Assembly: GCA_032622095.1 (NCBI GenBank)
Contig: CP136063.1
Coordinates: forward strand, 92,171,980 to 92,235,979
Direction: 5' to 3'
DNA from: Siphonodentalium dalli
Taxonomy: Eukaryota > Mollusca > Scaphopoda > Gadilida > Siphonodentaliidae
DNA length: 64,000 nt
The notes beneath the pieces were generated by a model. The model did no database searches. It was not told the origin of the DNA and worked only from the letters and a program-made list of their open reading frames with translations. Below, one piece after another: positions 22,719 to 36,200 of the stretch; positions within the stretch are counted from its first letter, which is position 1, and each line of letters opens with the position of its first letter. The translations under genes were made by a program, and so were the position numbers.

Positions 22719-23112
22719 CAGTGTTGAAACAATTAGGGAATTTACTAGTCGATGGTCACTAGTCGATTAGTAGTCGACACCATATCACATGTACCGTAGT
22801 ACGAAAAAGCAAACCTTGACTCTCCGAAAGTAATTTTAGAACCGTGAACCTGCTTGTTTAACTGCAAATGTAATCATGACTATAGTAGACTAGTTTTACT
22901 GATTAGTTTATATTATTTACACCTTCTAAAACACTTGTCTGTGCTTTCACAACGATGATGCTAATTTTGTCTATATAATGCAAGCGTTCATGAATATGAT
23001 CAGTCATAACTATGGTATCATCCTAGACAAAAATGGCAATCAGTCGACTAGCAATTCTGTAGTCAATTTTGGCCAAAATTCTAGTCGACGATGACTAACT
23101 ATTTCAACACTA
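22719..23112. mobile_element. 394-bp hAT-type element, 8-bp TSD
   Basis: It begins CAGTGTTGAAACAATTAG and ends complementary TTTCAACACTA. An exact 8-bp duplication AGAATTAC lies on each side (22711-22718, 23113-23120). Subterminal CTAGTCGA/TCGACTAG motifs are repeated, as expected of hAT transposase binding sites. No transposase ORF. Right-part relative at 51214-51424; the 4-kb element at 46605-50600 shares the same ends. Confidence 0.9.
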
Positions 23113-23119
23113 AGAATTA

Positions 23120-23780
23120 CATTGAAATACGTTCCATTTTGTTTTTTATATTGGCAGTGTAGAAAAATTTGCATGATGCCAAGAATTACCGAGAATCGGT
23201 TTTAGGACTGAACCGCATTAAAGTGTTTACATAGTGTGTGAATATCATTCTCAGGACCATAGAGAGTGGTGATAAGGCCATACAAAGTCAATTTTACAGT
23301 TCTCAGGCCAAAAAAGTTTGAAAAGCATGCAAGCTGGCAGTTTTTAATTTATTTTTTTTATTTCTGGGGCAAACACCAACTCAGGATTCCACCCCTGGAT
23401 TGGCTAGCTCTGGATTTAATTTCAGTTGTCTATGGCCATTATTATTCAAACATAATGTCCATAAAAGTTAGTTGATAGCTTCCATATATTTTATTTCATA
23501 AAAAAATCTCACACAAAAGTAGTATTGACACATTTTTACTGAGTTTACCGATGTAAATCATCACAACAGTCGTGTTTGAATCAGAAATTTTAATCCAGAA
23601 ATGTGAATGTTCGATCTCAGCTCTGAGCATGTTTCTAAAAATGTACCGTAATTATTTCGTACCGATTAAAACAAATTTACAACATAAAATTTGATTAAAA
23701 ATGTTGCACACACAGGGTTTTTGGGACCATGCATGCAGGCCTGAGAAACAGAAAATTTAATTTGCGTGGCTTCGACTATT
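23120..23780. other. No gene recognised
   Basis: AT-rich, no motif-bearing ORF. Confidence 0.3.
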
Positions 23781-23789
23781 TCTTAAAGA

Positions 23790-24160
23790 CATATTATGTA
23801 GTTGTTCGGGTACGTGGAACTGACAAGTTAGTATTCCGATGCTATGCCAACCCGAGGAATGTAGCATTCTATTAACATCACTGAAAATCTCAAGCAAATC
23901 GACCGTACCACTCCATAGAAAACATGTGAACTACGCTTAATTGTAAATATTTACCTCTCGATTCGGGACGCATCTATCGGCAACAAACTAACGGAAATGA
24001 TTACTTCATTGACAGTCACTGCATTTTACTAATATATAAGAATGACGGTGTATGTTGTCAATTTAGATATAATATTTGTAAAAAATAACTACTTTGAACA
24101 AGATTATTCTCCATTTCTCTTTGATCACCCTACCGGAGTGTTTCACCTCACTTTAACATT
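23790..24160. repeat. ~350-bp dispersed repeat
   Basis: Same family as 18541-18900 (opposite strand) and 45680-46035 (same strand), from TTGTTCGGGTACGTGGAACT to CACCCTACCGGAGTGTTTCA. It lies just downstream (in gene sense) of exon 6 of the C6orf62-like gene. Confidence 0.75.
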
Positions 24161-24189
24161 TTGATAACTAGATATATTTTCTTACTTAC

Positions 24190-24249
24190 TTGTGGGATAT
24201 AAAGACATATGCTGGTGAGCTTGAATATTACCATCTGGTTATCGTTGGC
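24190..24249 (-). CDS. C6orf62: C6orf62-like exon 6
   Basis: 20 codons: ANDNQMV then [13 protein letters not shown]. The acceptor is TATAATTTTCAG and the donor GTAAGTAAG. Reading through the donor meets a stop after seven codons, so retention of this intron would give a slightly shortened protein lacking the family's usual C-terminal segment. Confidence 0.9.
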
Positions 24250-27200
24250 CTGAAAATTATACAACAAAACAAGGGAATCAAAAATACAGATTTGACAGAG
24301 TTACTCCCAAGCACAAAATGTTGCTGGTACATATGTCTTTAACTTTGGAATGGCAACACTATTGTTAGGCCAATATTATAAGTTACGGGACGCTTAGTGG
24401 TCGGATATGGTGTCATGTGAGGCGAAGTGAGATCAATATTAGGCGATGCCGAGCCTAATATTGATCTCGCTGAGCCTCACATGACACCATATCCGACCAC
24501 TAAGCGTCCCGTAACGTATTTATTATGTCAGTGGACAAAATCCAGCATATCCCTTTATTAATAGTCGCTCTAATTTATTGTAATTTGGTAAGATAAGTGT
24601 GTCGTCTATGGCCATTAACTTATGTAACGCCACAGTGATGCGTCATGGGCGTTGAACGTCAACGCATTGAGTCAATGGCTAATTACCAGAAGTTGGACAA
24701 CTTGTTGAGTTTGATAGCTAATTTATGAGTCTTTAGAATTCATCAAATATATCGCATGCCCGTTTTGGTACATGGTACTATGTCTTTAATTTCACAGAAA
24801 ATGATTTCCGACAGATATCCCCTTTCTTGGCGCCAAAATACACCAAAAATATTCCCGAGGCGACTGAATTTCTGAAAGATGGCGGATAAGCACCTAATAT
24901 TGATTTCATAGGGGTTCATATACCATCACTATATATCGACGCTGATTGGCTAATTGCAATAGCTGACATAATAAATTCTCTTATATATGCGAGGCTCCCT
25001 ATGGTAGACTCGCTTTTATAAGAGAATGCATTGGCACAGGGTTTTTGTAAAATTTCATGATTCACCAGTTAGGCCTAAAAAAAAAATTCATTTGTTTCCG
25101 CTAACAAGCTGAAATAAATTAGGGTAGGTAAGTAGGCTTAACTCTTTTTTTTTTGTTAACTTTATTTTTTTCAGTATCTTTAAAAATAACTGTATAATAC
25201 TTGTCAATAACCCAAACTATGCACTTCTTAACCCCAATGAGGTTAACCCAAATGACAGAGGAACTAAAAACTCCAATTCAATCTTACATATGCTTCAATA
25301 TTTACATATATACTAGTCTATCTACTAATATAGTCTTTGATAATCCTAATATTTCCCATATGGTCTGGCGACAACTGGAGTCAGTCCAGCACCACTGCAC
25401 TGTCACATATTGGAGTGACCGTCTTGTACCAATCTCTTAATGATGGCTTCACAACCCCACCTTCTCCTCCGCATTCGGTGAAGGATCTAGGTATTTTTTG
25501 GGGACACCTGTTTTTGGGCAATGATATGCCAAAGACATAACCTGAAGGCCTGAGCGGAGGAAGGTTTGGGAGGGGTGACCCCCTGCTGATGGTGGGGGTT
25601 CTCCACCTGGAAATTTTTTGAAAATCCATTGCATTTAGAGCTAATCTAGGGCACTTTGAGTCAGTATTTTGAATTTTACTGAGAGGTCAATTTTATCATG
25701 TTTCTCAAGCATAACTTTGGAAATTTTTTATATATGTATGGATTGGAAATGCTTATAACTTATTGTCAGATATCTTTTGGTTCAATGGATTATGCTTATC
25801 CTGCTTGAAATGAGACTTAGTACAGAAACAATGTCTATTTAGTTAGTATTTACTATTTATAGTACTAATCTCTATGTTAATTTTTCATTTGGTATTATGA
25901 GATCCCACCTGATAACCAGGTTGATTCGATCAAATTGTTGATGTTCCTGTACTGTATTTGATTGAAATACTGAAGTCTGAAGGCTGAATCATAACAAACC
26001 TGAACTGAAACTATTTGAAGTTTTCACAGATGAAAGCTAGATAAAGCCAAACATACTTTACAGTATGATTCCAACTGTTAAACTTAAATCTTTTTGTAAA
26101 CTAAAATTTCTTATGTCAATATATATAAATGTTTTGCATCTTGTTATGATATGAATTAGAACCTAAATTGAAAAACAAAATTTAAATAAATAATTTTGGT
26201 CCAATTTTTTTGTTTTTTGCAATGGCAATAAAAAGTTTAGGGTCGGGGGGTTTAAAATAGAGTTGGTCGGGTTAGCGGAAACAAACGTCTTTTTTTTTTA
26301 GGCCTTATGGAAGGGTTAAATACCTCACAATTAATAAAATCACTTTCATGCCAATTTAAGTTATTCTGTTGGATGGAGTGGGCTACAGTGAAAAAATATA
26401 TAAAGAGCGTACATCTGGTCTGCAAATAGGTTCATATTGAACCTAAATATTCACATTCATTTGATTCTGAAATAGGCCCATAGTGAGCTTAATTTGTGTT
26501 CTTTTATTAATTTAATTAAATTTGTTTAAATCAAAATTTTGAAAAACTAACGCCGTTATACCTCTGCCGACTTACCCCCGAGTCACCACACCAAATTTGG
26601 TTGAAAAGAACGGAAATGCTTATAATGTTCCTGGTCAATTTCTTCGTGGCAACACTTCTAACAACAAAGATTTTCTATGAGACTCTTTGATGACACATTT
26701 ATGCGAGACTCACATATATAAGAGATTGCAGTGGCACATGATCTTTAATGCTGCACAAGCACAGCTCCCGTCATGAAAGGGTTGTTTTTAAGAAATATTT
26801 TTTAATAAAAAATATGTTGTAATGTAGCTAAGATTCTGGAAATATAACATTTCTTGTCTCAGTTCAGAAAAAACAAGAGCTTTGCTGGGATGTAGCTAAA
26901 TATGAGTTAGTTTACTTGTAAATTGTGATTAAAACAGGTGAATTAAGTTGAAAAAGGGTCGTAGCTCATGGAGAAATAATTGGACGAACCCAAATTTGAA
27001 CTTGGCCTGTATTTTTGGCTGAGAAACACACATAGCTTTGGTACAGATCAAATAATCCAAACTGGGGTTATCGGTCGGAAACCTAAATGTTATGAATTCG
27101 GGGGAAATTATAAGTCGAAAAAGGGCCATAACTCATTTAAAAATAATTGGATGAAACCGATATTTGAACAAACTTGTATTTTAGCTGGGAAACACACATT

Positions 27201-30200
27201 CCAACTTTCGTGCAGATCAAATAATCCAAACTGGAGTTATCAGTCGAAAACCAAATATGTTAATGGACGGACGGCTTGTGATTACATAATATATTATGAA
27301 AGTGTCAATGACACTGTAGCTCAACTTTGGAAGGAGTTTATTTTTTCTGAGCAATAAATAGAATGATAAAGAAGGAAAGCCAAAAAGTTACAGTAAATGT
27401 CTTGTATTGTGTAGATGAAATTATTTTCATTTGAAACATTTCACCAATAAATGTGGGCTGCAGGGTGTGCAGATAGATTCCAATTTGAATCCAATATGAC
27501 TGCTGGCAACCATGTTTTATAACGAATTTCAGAAACAATTGATGGCTCCCATCTAGAGCTCACCCCGAAGATCCATATTAAGTTTGGTGATGATCGGATG
27601 AGGGATGTAGCCTGTAGGGTGTGCCGAATGATTTAGTCATGCAAAGATTAAAATCCAAGATGGCTTTCATCAAAAATTGTTCAAATTCGATGGCTCCCAA
27701 TTAGAGGTGATCCTAAACATGCCTGCAAATTTCCAAAACAGTTCACCGATAAATGCGGGCTGCAGGCTGAGCCGATGGATTCAAATTTGAAATCCAAGAT
27801 GGCTGCTGTCGGCCATGTTTTTCAACAAATTACGGAAAAAAATTGATGGCTCCCATCTAGAGGACACCCCAAAGATCCATATGAAGTTTGGTGATGATCG
27901 GATAAGGGATGCGGCCTGTAGGGCGAGCCAAATGAAATTGTTGACAGACGACGTATGGACAACGGACATCAACCCACGGCAATAGCTCAAACTTTACAAA
28001 GATTAAGTTGAGCTAAAAATGAGGTAAAAAATAACTATTTTACAGAAGCTCCAAGACTTTTGACTTATGTTATTTAATTTTATAACTCTGAATCAATACA
28101 GAAAGTTGAGGGAAGAGAATTCAAGAGATACACCATCTTTAGTCAACTGACCTGGATGAGATGCTTGTCAATGAAGAGGAATAAACTCTCGTTCTCATTG
28201 TTAACAATCAGGCCAGATTTATCTTGTTGAGATACCATTCTCTTCAGATGCTTCTCAATGTCCATGTGTTGAAATTCAAAATTAACCTAAGAAAAAGAAG
28301 AAATTTAGATAAATAAATACCAGATTAACATACAAAACTCAAATTTAATAATAAATTAAACAAGAGGCTGCATGGGACGTGTTGACATACCCCACATGAG
28401 CAGGTAGGAATCTAAATACTGAGGACCTCTGCAATTCTCTCATTCCGTGCTCCGCATGTATAAAGTTTCGCTGTTTCTTGGTATACAGTGGGCGCATGGG
28501 CATTTTATATATAGAATGGGAATTTTTTGGACGGATTAAAAGTCGAACTGCGACCTGGAGGCCGAGTCCGGTAAAGGTGTAGTTGGGAATTTCAATTGTT
28601 ATTCGGATGCCAAGAAGTGCAAGGCGATTAATTCTATGTGTTGGTCATTCGTGAAACCAATATATTTTATATTCTATAATTACAATCTTGAGCGCGTTAC
28701 CATTTCTGACTATGGTTTTCTTGTTCAAACAATGGTTAACAACCTCAGCAGAAGATCCGGACCCTCGAATTCAGACCGCCAAGACATCTTTAACATGCCT
28801 AAATTTGATTCACAAGCCTTGAAACAGTGTGTCTGACATGGGCAGAATGAGGTCCCCAGAGGGTGAATTTAGTGATGCTGCCCCGCACAGCACGCAAGCA
28901 TCACCAAATTCACCCTCTGGGGACCTCATTCTGCTTAGGCATGATATTCTGGGAACTATATATATATATTCTGAAATTAACATTGTTTTTAGTAACTTTT
29001 TCCATTCTGTTCAGTTTCTATATATCCCCAAATTTGTAGAAGATATAATACATAATCGAGGTGACTAATGGGTGAACATCAAAAACTTCAACTGGGGAAC
29101 TTCAATCTGATCCTAGGTCTCCCATAGCAGTTGAGTCCTAAGCAGAATGAGGTACAAAAGGGTGAATTTGGTGATGCTAACCCACTGTGCGGGATAGCGT
29201 TGATATAATCACCCTCTGGGAACCTCATTCTGCAAATGACAGACACACTATTTGCAGGTTTGTTCACAGGACACTTGACTACCAGTTTGCGACCACTTAC
29301 TCTAACTGGCCTGAATGGACCTTTGTCTCCCTTCCAACGTGAGAACAACAAACACTCCACTTTGTCAATGTCACTTCTGGGCCAGAGGAAGAAGTCAACA
29401 TTAGATGTGCATCCAACCATGTCCTGCAATGTATTAATCTACCAATATACATGTGTAATTATGCATGTATTACTTGTAAAGGGTACTGTACACTGAATCC
29501 GGCCATTTATGGGACCATCACCTTTTATACTCAACAGAATATTTGCAACAAATGAATGAATTTGAGCCATTGATTAACTAGTGCCAAATGCACTCATGAG
29601 CTCTATGAACGATGCAAACAAATGGTAATTATAAAGAAAATGAATTTATGACTCCAGTGAGTGTATTTTGCACTAATCCATGGCTCAAATGCATATATTA
29701 TGTTGAGTACAAAAGGAGATGGTCCCATAAATGACTGGATTTAGGGTACACTACCTCTTTAAGACAAGTTGACATAACTGAGATATCCCGTAGACCAATT
29801 ATCTAGTCCATAACTACTGTACACATACAAGAGATGGACTGTCATTTGGTGCATACCCCCTCATGTGGCATACGCCTAGTGGGGGCACAACTATAACCTA
29901 TGACTGAGATACTCAGGTGGACGGACCCAAAAATCTGCATTTTCAGATAAACAAAGATGAATATCTCTAGAACGAAAAACCTGAACAAAACGATTGAAGA
30001 CTCCATTGAATATCCTCATAGTGATGAACACCCATAGCAAATTTCATGAAGATCTGATAACCTATGCTTGAGATATCTACTCAGAAGGAAAAAAAACCAC
30101 ACATTTCCAGAAAAACAAAGATGACTAACTCTAAAAAGGAAAACCCAAACAAAATGATTGAACACTCCATTGAATTTCCTCATAGCAGTGAACAACCATA

Positions 30201-33200
30201 CCAAATTTCATTGAGATCCACGCAGTACTATTCAAGTTATGACCTGAACAGACATTGGACAGATGGATGCAAAAGAGTATACACCCTCAATTGTTTTTAA
30301 ACGGGGCTATAATTATAGTATAGTCTACTACTGGGAAGAGTTTCAAATATATTGGCTAAATGTTAAAAGTCTAAAGTTTCTACCTGGAAACTAAATCAGT
30401 CTTGTTTAAGTCCACCAAAACATTTTCCAAGGAATAAGGCTCCGTAAGCACAATGGTCTGGGTTTCTGGACAATAAGTGACCATACCGGAATTTACCCAT
30501 AAGTAGGGGAGCTGGGCCCAAAAATCACAAGTTGTATATTGTGGTAGTGAACCCACAAACCAACGCTCATTCCATTAAGATCAGTAGAACTATAGTTATC
30601 ACCCGGAAACGAAATATGAATGAAAAACATCGCTAGGGAGTGGCAAAATACGCCCTTTAGCCATTTCGAATTGCACTACTGCAACATAAAATAATACTTC
30701 GAGCTTACATTTGAAGAATATCTGATATGCCCCCAATTTAGTTGCAGCTGGAAAATAACATTTTCAATAGAAAATACATATTCCCTAATAAGATACTTAC
30801 ACACTGAACTACATGGTATATTCATCTTTATTCACAAGAAAGGATTCTATGAGATCCGTTTAAAATTTATTATTTTGGTACGAAATAGCTTAAGTACCTT
30901 TTGAATCATTATTATTATGACGTAGCAGGTCAAGGTCATTTGTCCACTCGTTATGTATATAAGCAAGTGGACCCACAGTAAACGGCCTCTTTTTATCCTC
31001 TTACAAGATTCGAGGGGTGTGACCGAGCAGCGGGGAGGGAAAATCCCAATTTGGGAGGGACATGTGAGTTCAGTGTGTAAGTATCTTATTAGGGAATATG
31101 TATTTTCTATTGAAAATGTTATATTCCCGTCAAAGATACGTTACACACTGAACTACATGGTAGAATCAACTCATAGGAGGAGGCTGCGAGGAATGAGATA
31201 CTATTGTATTTTAGTTGAGAATAATTCTTTTGAACCTGCTGAGTTTTTTAGCAACAAATGGATCAAAAGGTACTGATTTGCAGATTTGATTGATGCTACC
31301 AGGTAGAGTGGAGAAAGTGGGAGAATAAGCCCAATGGCTGAAACTCTGCACCTCCCCCCTTTGGTTCTGAAGTCAGACAAACCTGTAATTGTGAAATCTC
31401 ATATGCAGGTACATGCATGTGCCACCTCCTCCCTGGAGTAAGCTGTTTATATGCAGAAAGCATAGGTCACCCAGCTCCATGGTATGTGACTGAACGAACC
31501 AAGCTATCCCACCGTTTCGACACCAGAGGAAGGAAATCTATTGTTACCTGAATGGTCAATCTGGATGTAACACGAGGAAGTAGCAACTGTAAAGACGATT
31601 AGAAACATACCACCAACTCATGTATGGTGAAGAAAACCCAGAGTTAAATAGCCACTGCATCATGCTTGTAAGGTCTGCGACCGACTGTCAGTAAATGTGC
31701 AACCCCAAATCGACAAACTGATCAAGACGCAAAATAAGTATTTTCTGACTGACCGTCAAATGACAGTATTTTACTTCAGTTAATAAATACACCAGACAGA
31801 GGCCATATTCCGTCGGTCAATGCCCCTGATCGGAATTTACTTGAAGGCTGGAAACTGGTAACAAAAACCCCAGGTAACTAAGTCGATCAAGAGCGGTAAA
31901 TGACTTGGAAAGTCCCAAAATGTTTTCTGGTATCGAAACAATCGAGAAGAAAAAGTTCGGAGAGTCCTGAGTTGTAAACTCCTTCCACAGCCTGTCAATC
32001 CAATAGTGTATGCAGTTACATGTACACATGATTGAAAGGAATACTTTGCAGTCTGCATGTAACTTATTAGAAAAATGTGTAGAAGGAGGAGACCCATTGT
32101 GATGGAACTACTCCAAACAATCTGAAAGATAGAACAGGCCATGGATGAATAAGGTCTAAAAACAACCAGAATGTCGATAACAAGAAGATTGTATCTTCTT
32201 GTTATTCACTGATTGTTCTTAACAGACGAAGAGCCCGGGTCCATGAGCTGTGTGTAGCTCACCTCATCCACCAAGGCGAAAGTACACAGCAATGCCCAAA
32301 GCAACCGACCACCCAACCACAGCAGAACCACGGGCAACCCTCCTGGACCCAACCGGAAACACGGCCCGCTGCCACCCATCGGAAAGCTCTCGTCGAGAGC
32401 CCCCCGATGAACAGCAACAAGCCACACCACCGACCAAATCCCAAAACAAGACAGTCAAAGACTGTGGGGTCGCTCACCAGACTACAAAGACTGATAAGAC
32501 TGGGACTCGGGAGACCACAACAGTCAGAACTTTTCATAATCATTTTAAAAGAAGTAGATCTAAACAGGATATGTGGCTAGAGAGGCTTCATGTATGTAGA
32601 TCGGTGAATATCTACCTTGAATTTACCAACTGTACACTACTGATCACCCCACCCCCTCCTCCAGCTCAACAAGTCCCCTCCCGACCGGGCTCCAGACTCC
32701 CAAGTCTTAGGTTGGAATTTCACAACTGACATCTCAAACTTTCTCAATTGTTGGAAATTTCCAATCTCACAAGCGCCTTTTTATAAAACCATTTAGACAT
32801 GTTTGAAGCCCAATTATCCATGGACCCAAAACACCATACATGTATGTCAGATTAATCAGTCAGGTAGTTCCAAGGTAGATGTTTTAATGAATATTGTATT
32901 TTAATGATTTTATTAGACACAAAAGTGTTAAGTCCCCATAGCCCCGTCATTTCTTAACAGGTAAGCTAAATAGTCCAACCTATCTTGAGAAGACATTTTA
33001 AGTATTACTATAGAGACATACAGTTTTGTTACCCTCCTCTCTATTTTCGACCCTTCTGATTGGCCCATGTCCTGTCACGTGCCGGGCGACAAATCACACT
33101 GTCGCCCGCCTGATGTTATATTGCAAGAATATCTCCAAACACACACTGCAGTAACTCATCTATTTCACATAACTACGATGTGCTAAAATCATAGATCTTA

Positions 33201-36200
33201 TATACCCCACGGATTCGCAAAACACACCAGTTGTGGTGTTTGCTAATTTGCATATATTTAGTGAAAACTAATATTCGAACTTTTAAGTTGATACCTTTAT
33301 CGGACAAGCGTTATTATGTCCTTTTTACATCGAAACATCTCGGTGATTCAATATGTTCATGTCGACATTATGGTGCAAGGTTGAAAGAGTGGATCCCTTG
33401 AGGTTGGTTGGTTATAAATGTTTGCTGGTGGACAACGTAATGCATAAATTTGTCGCGAATATTGAATATGCCACATTGCAGAAGGCGATAACATACCTTA
33501 TGGCTTATTGGTTTACATTGCATGGACCGATATTGACGATTTTGACACCAAAATGATCGTAAATAAACGCTGATTATCAAACGCTTAAAGGCTTGACTAT
33601 CGTTTATGGAACAGAAATCCTATAGGACGATAAGTAGTTACTGAAAATATACATAATCGGGAAAAATAGCACTCGTGACTCAGTGCAACATCGTGCGTGT
33701 GGATGGCAAGGATTTTTTTCCTGTGGTATAATCGGATAACAAAACAGTTGTTGCCCTTTTTCTCGGGAGACATCGAGATTTGTCACCCGCTCGAGAACGG
33801 AATGTCTCCCTCGGAGCTGCGCTCCTCGGGAGACATTCCGTTCTCGAGCGGGTGACAAATCTCAATGTCTCCCGAGAAAAAGGGCAACAACTGTATAATG
33901 TCCCTGGTCCCACCCTATTTAACCTGGTGACCCCATCTGAATAAATTTGAATCCCATACACCAAAGAACCCTTCATACTAAATATCAGTAAAATAGACCT
34001 GATGGTCCTTGTGAAGGAAGCATATTAAGAGGAAAACTGTCCTTCGCTTGGCCCCTATTTGACCAGGTGACCTCATTTGAAATTTACCAACCTGACAACC
34101 CCATAAAGTTAAAATTTGTGGCCAATTCTGTCCAACAGTTTAACCTGAAGTAGGAACATATATGGACTGGTGATTTAAAAACATACATGTTGGAGAATTA
34201 AACCAAACTATGAAAACAGTTCCAACCGATTTTTAGTGTGAACATCTAATCTACAACTAATGTTGTATCAGGCATGAAATTTTCAACTGTTTTTATTTTT
34301 ATCAAGGTAGGGGGTCAAAACTCCACCCCCTCTACACTCCCTCCCCATTGCCAAATGTAAATCCCCAACTATGAGATCAATTCATATAGTAATATCAATA
34401 TACCCCCCAATATCCTATATACCCCCCCCCCCCAAATTTTCTTTGAAAAATAAGGTCATGTGGTGGTTAAGAAAATAATATTGGAAAATCTACAACTAAT
34501 GTTGTATCAGGCATGAAATTTTTTGGTGTGAACATCTAATCTACAACTAATGTTGTATCAGCCATGAAATTTTCAACTGTTTAAATTTTGATTAAAGTAG
34601 GGGGCCAAAACTCCACCCCCTCTACACTCACTACCCATTGCCTCAAACGTTGCCCCCACCCAGGCGGCCTGGAAATCAATATTATTATACCAGTACCAAA
34701 CAGCATAGAGGAGAGTTAAATCTCTTATCTCTGCCCCTATTAGAACAAATGTGAATCCCCATCTATGAGATCCATTTATCTAGTAATATCAATATACCCC
34801 CCAATATTCAATATACCCCCCCCCCCCATTTTTCTTTGAAAAATCAGGGTATGATTTCACTTGGATAAGTGGTGGTTAAGAAAATAATTTTGGAACAGCA
34901 AGCCTGTATTAAGTGTGTCTGACCTTTGCAGAATGAGGTCCCCAAACGGCGAATTTAATGACACTATTCCGCAAGGTGGGCTAGCATCACTGAATTCACC
35001 TCACCCTCTGGGGGCCTCTTTTCCTAAAAATGACCCCATTTGAACAAATCTGAACCCCGGTCACCCAAGGCCCCTCCATACCAAATATAAGCTATATAGG
35101 CCCAATGGTTCTTGAGAAGAAATTGTTTTTAAAATTGCTATGGCGGGAAACAGTTATGGTCCTGGCTTTGCACCTATTTGATCTGATGAACTTATTTGAA
35201 CAAATCTTATTGTGAGTCACCTAGGGAACATGCACACCAAAATATATAAACACATTTGGTCTTTAATATGGAGAAGAAAACAATTGTTGAAAGACAGATG
35301 GATAGACATCCCAACAGATAGATGGATAGAAGGACTGCCTGACAGACAGAAGACAAATTCAATCCAATATACCCCCCAATTTTTCTTCACCTGGACACCT
35401 GGATAAGTGGTGGTTAAGAAAATAATATGAAACAGCCAAGTCTGAATTTAGTGTCTGACATTTGCAGAATGAGGTCCCCAAAATGTGAATTGAATGACAC
35501 TATTCCGCAAGGCAGGCTAGCATCACTGAATTCACACTGATTAGGCCTCAACTGCCATGGGAAACCTAGAAACAGATTGAAGTTCTACTGTTGAAGTTGG
35601 TGATTCTAGCCTGCTGTACAGGGTAGCAACACTAAATTCACCCCCTGGGGACCTCATTCTGCAAATGTCAGACACACTAAATTCAGGCTTGAGAAAATAA
35701 TTTTGTTTTAATTTGATAATAACAACAAGCGCCATTGCTAGTGCAGTGTTTACACAAACCTGTCCAATAACATTCTAATCTCTAATCTGTCATTCTGATC
35801 TCAATTAATGACCTGACTGTGTGTCTCTCTGATGCTGAGTCCTCTTGTAGATATAATATTGGCAGATATAATAACTGCTTCTGGAGAGAGGTAAGTTGTG
35901 ATATGATATGGGTGAAGGGGCTGTTGGCAGGGTGGGGTCCTGGGTCATATGAGGGTGGGGGGGGGGGGGGGTAATGGAAAGTTTCTGTGATTTCTTGAAG
36001 ACTGAAGTTTCATAACTCAGAGGATGTTATAATTATGTGAGTTTTTCAAATTTTATAAAACATGTTATAAAAAAAAATTTATTAACAAAATTTTGTGTGT
36101 TAAATTGAGCAAGGAGTTAAATCTGAATATTTTTTTGGGGTTTTTTTTTTTTTTTTTAGTTATGTCACTGGCTCCGCCAACATTCGACACAGTGACCTCA

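Noticed and set aside
32250-32729. 159-codon plus-strand ORF
   Set aside because: It overlaps the hypermutated palindrome; loss of T residues removed stop codons. The rest is a dispersed repeat shared with 14539-14700.
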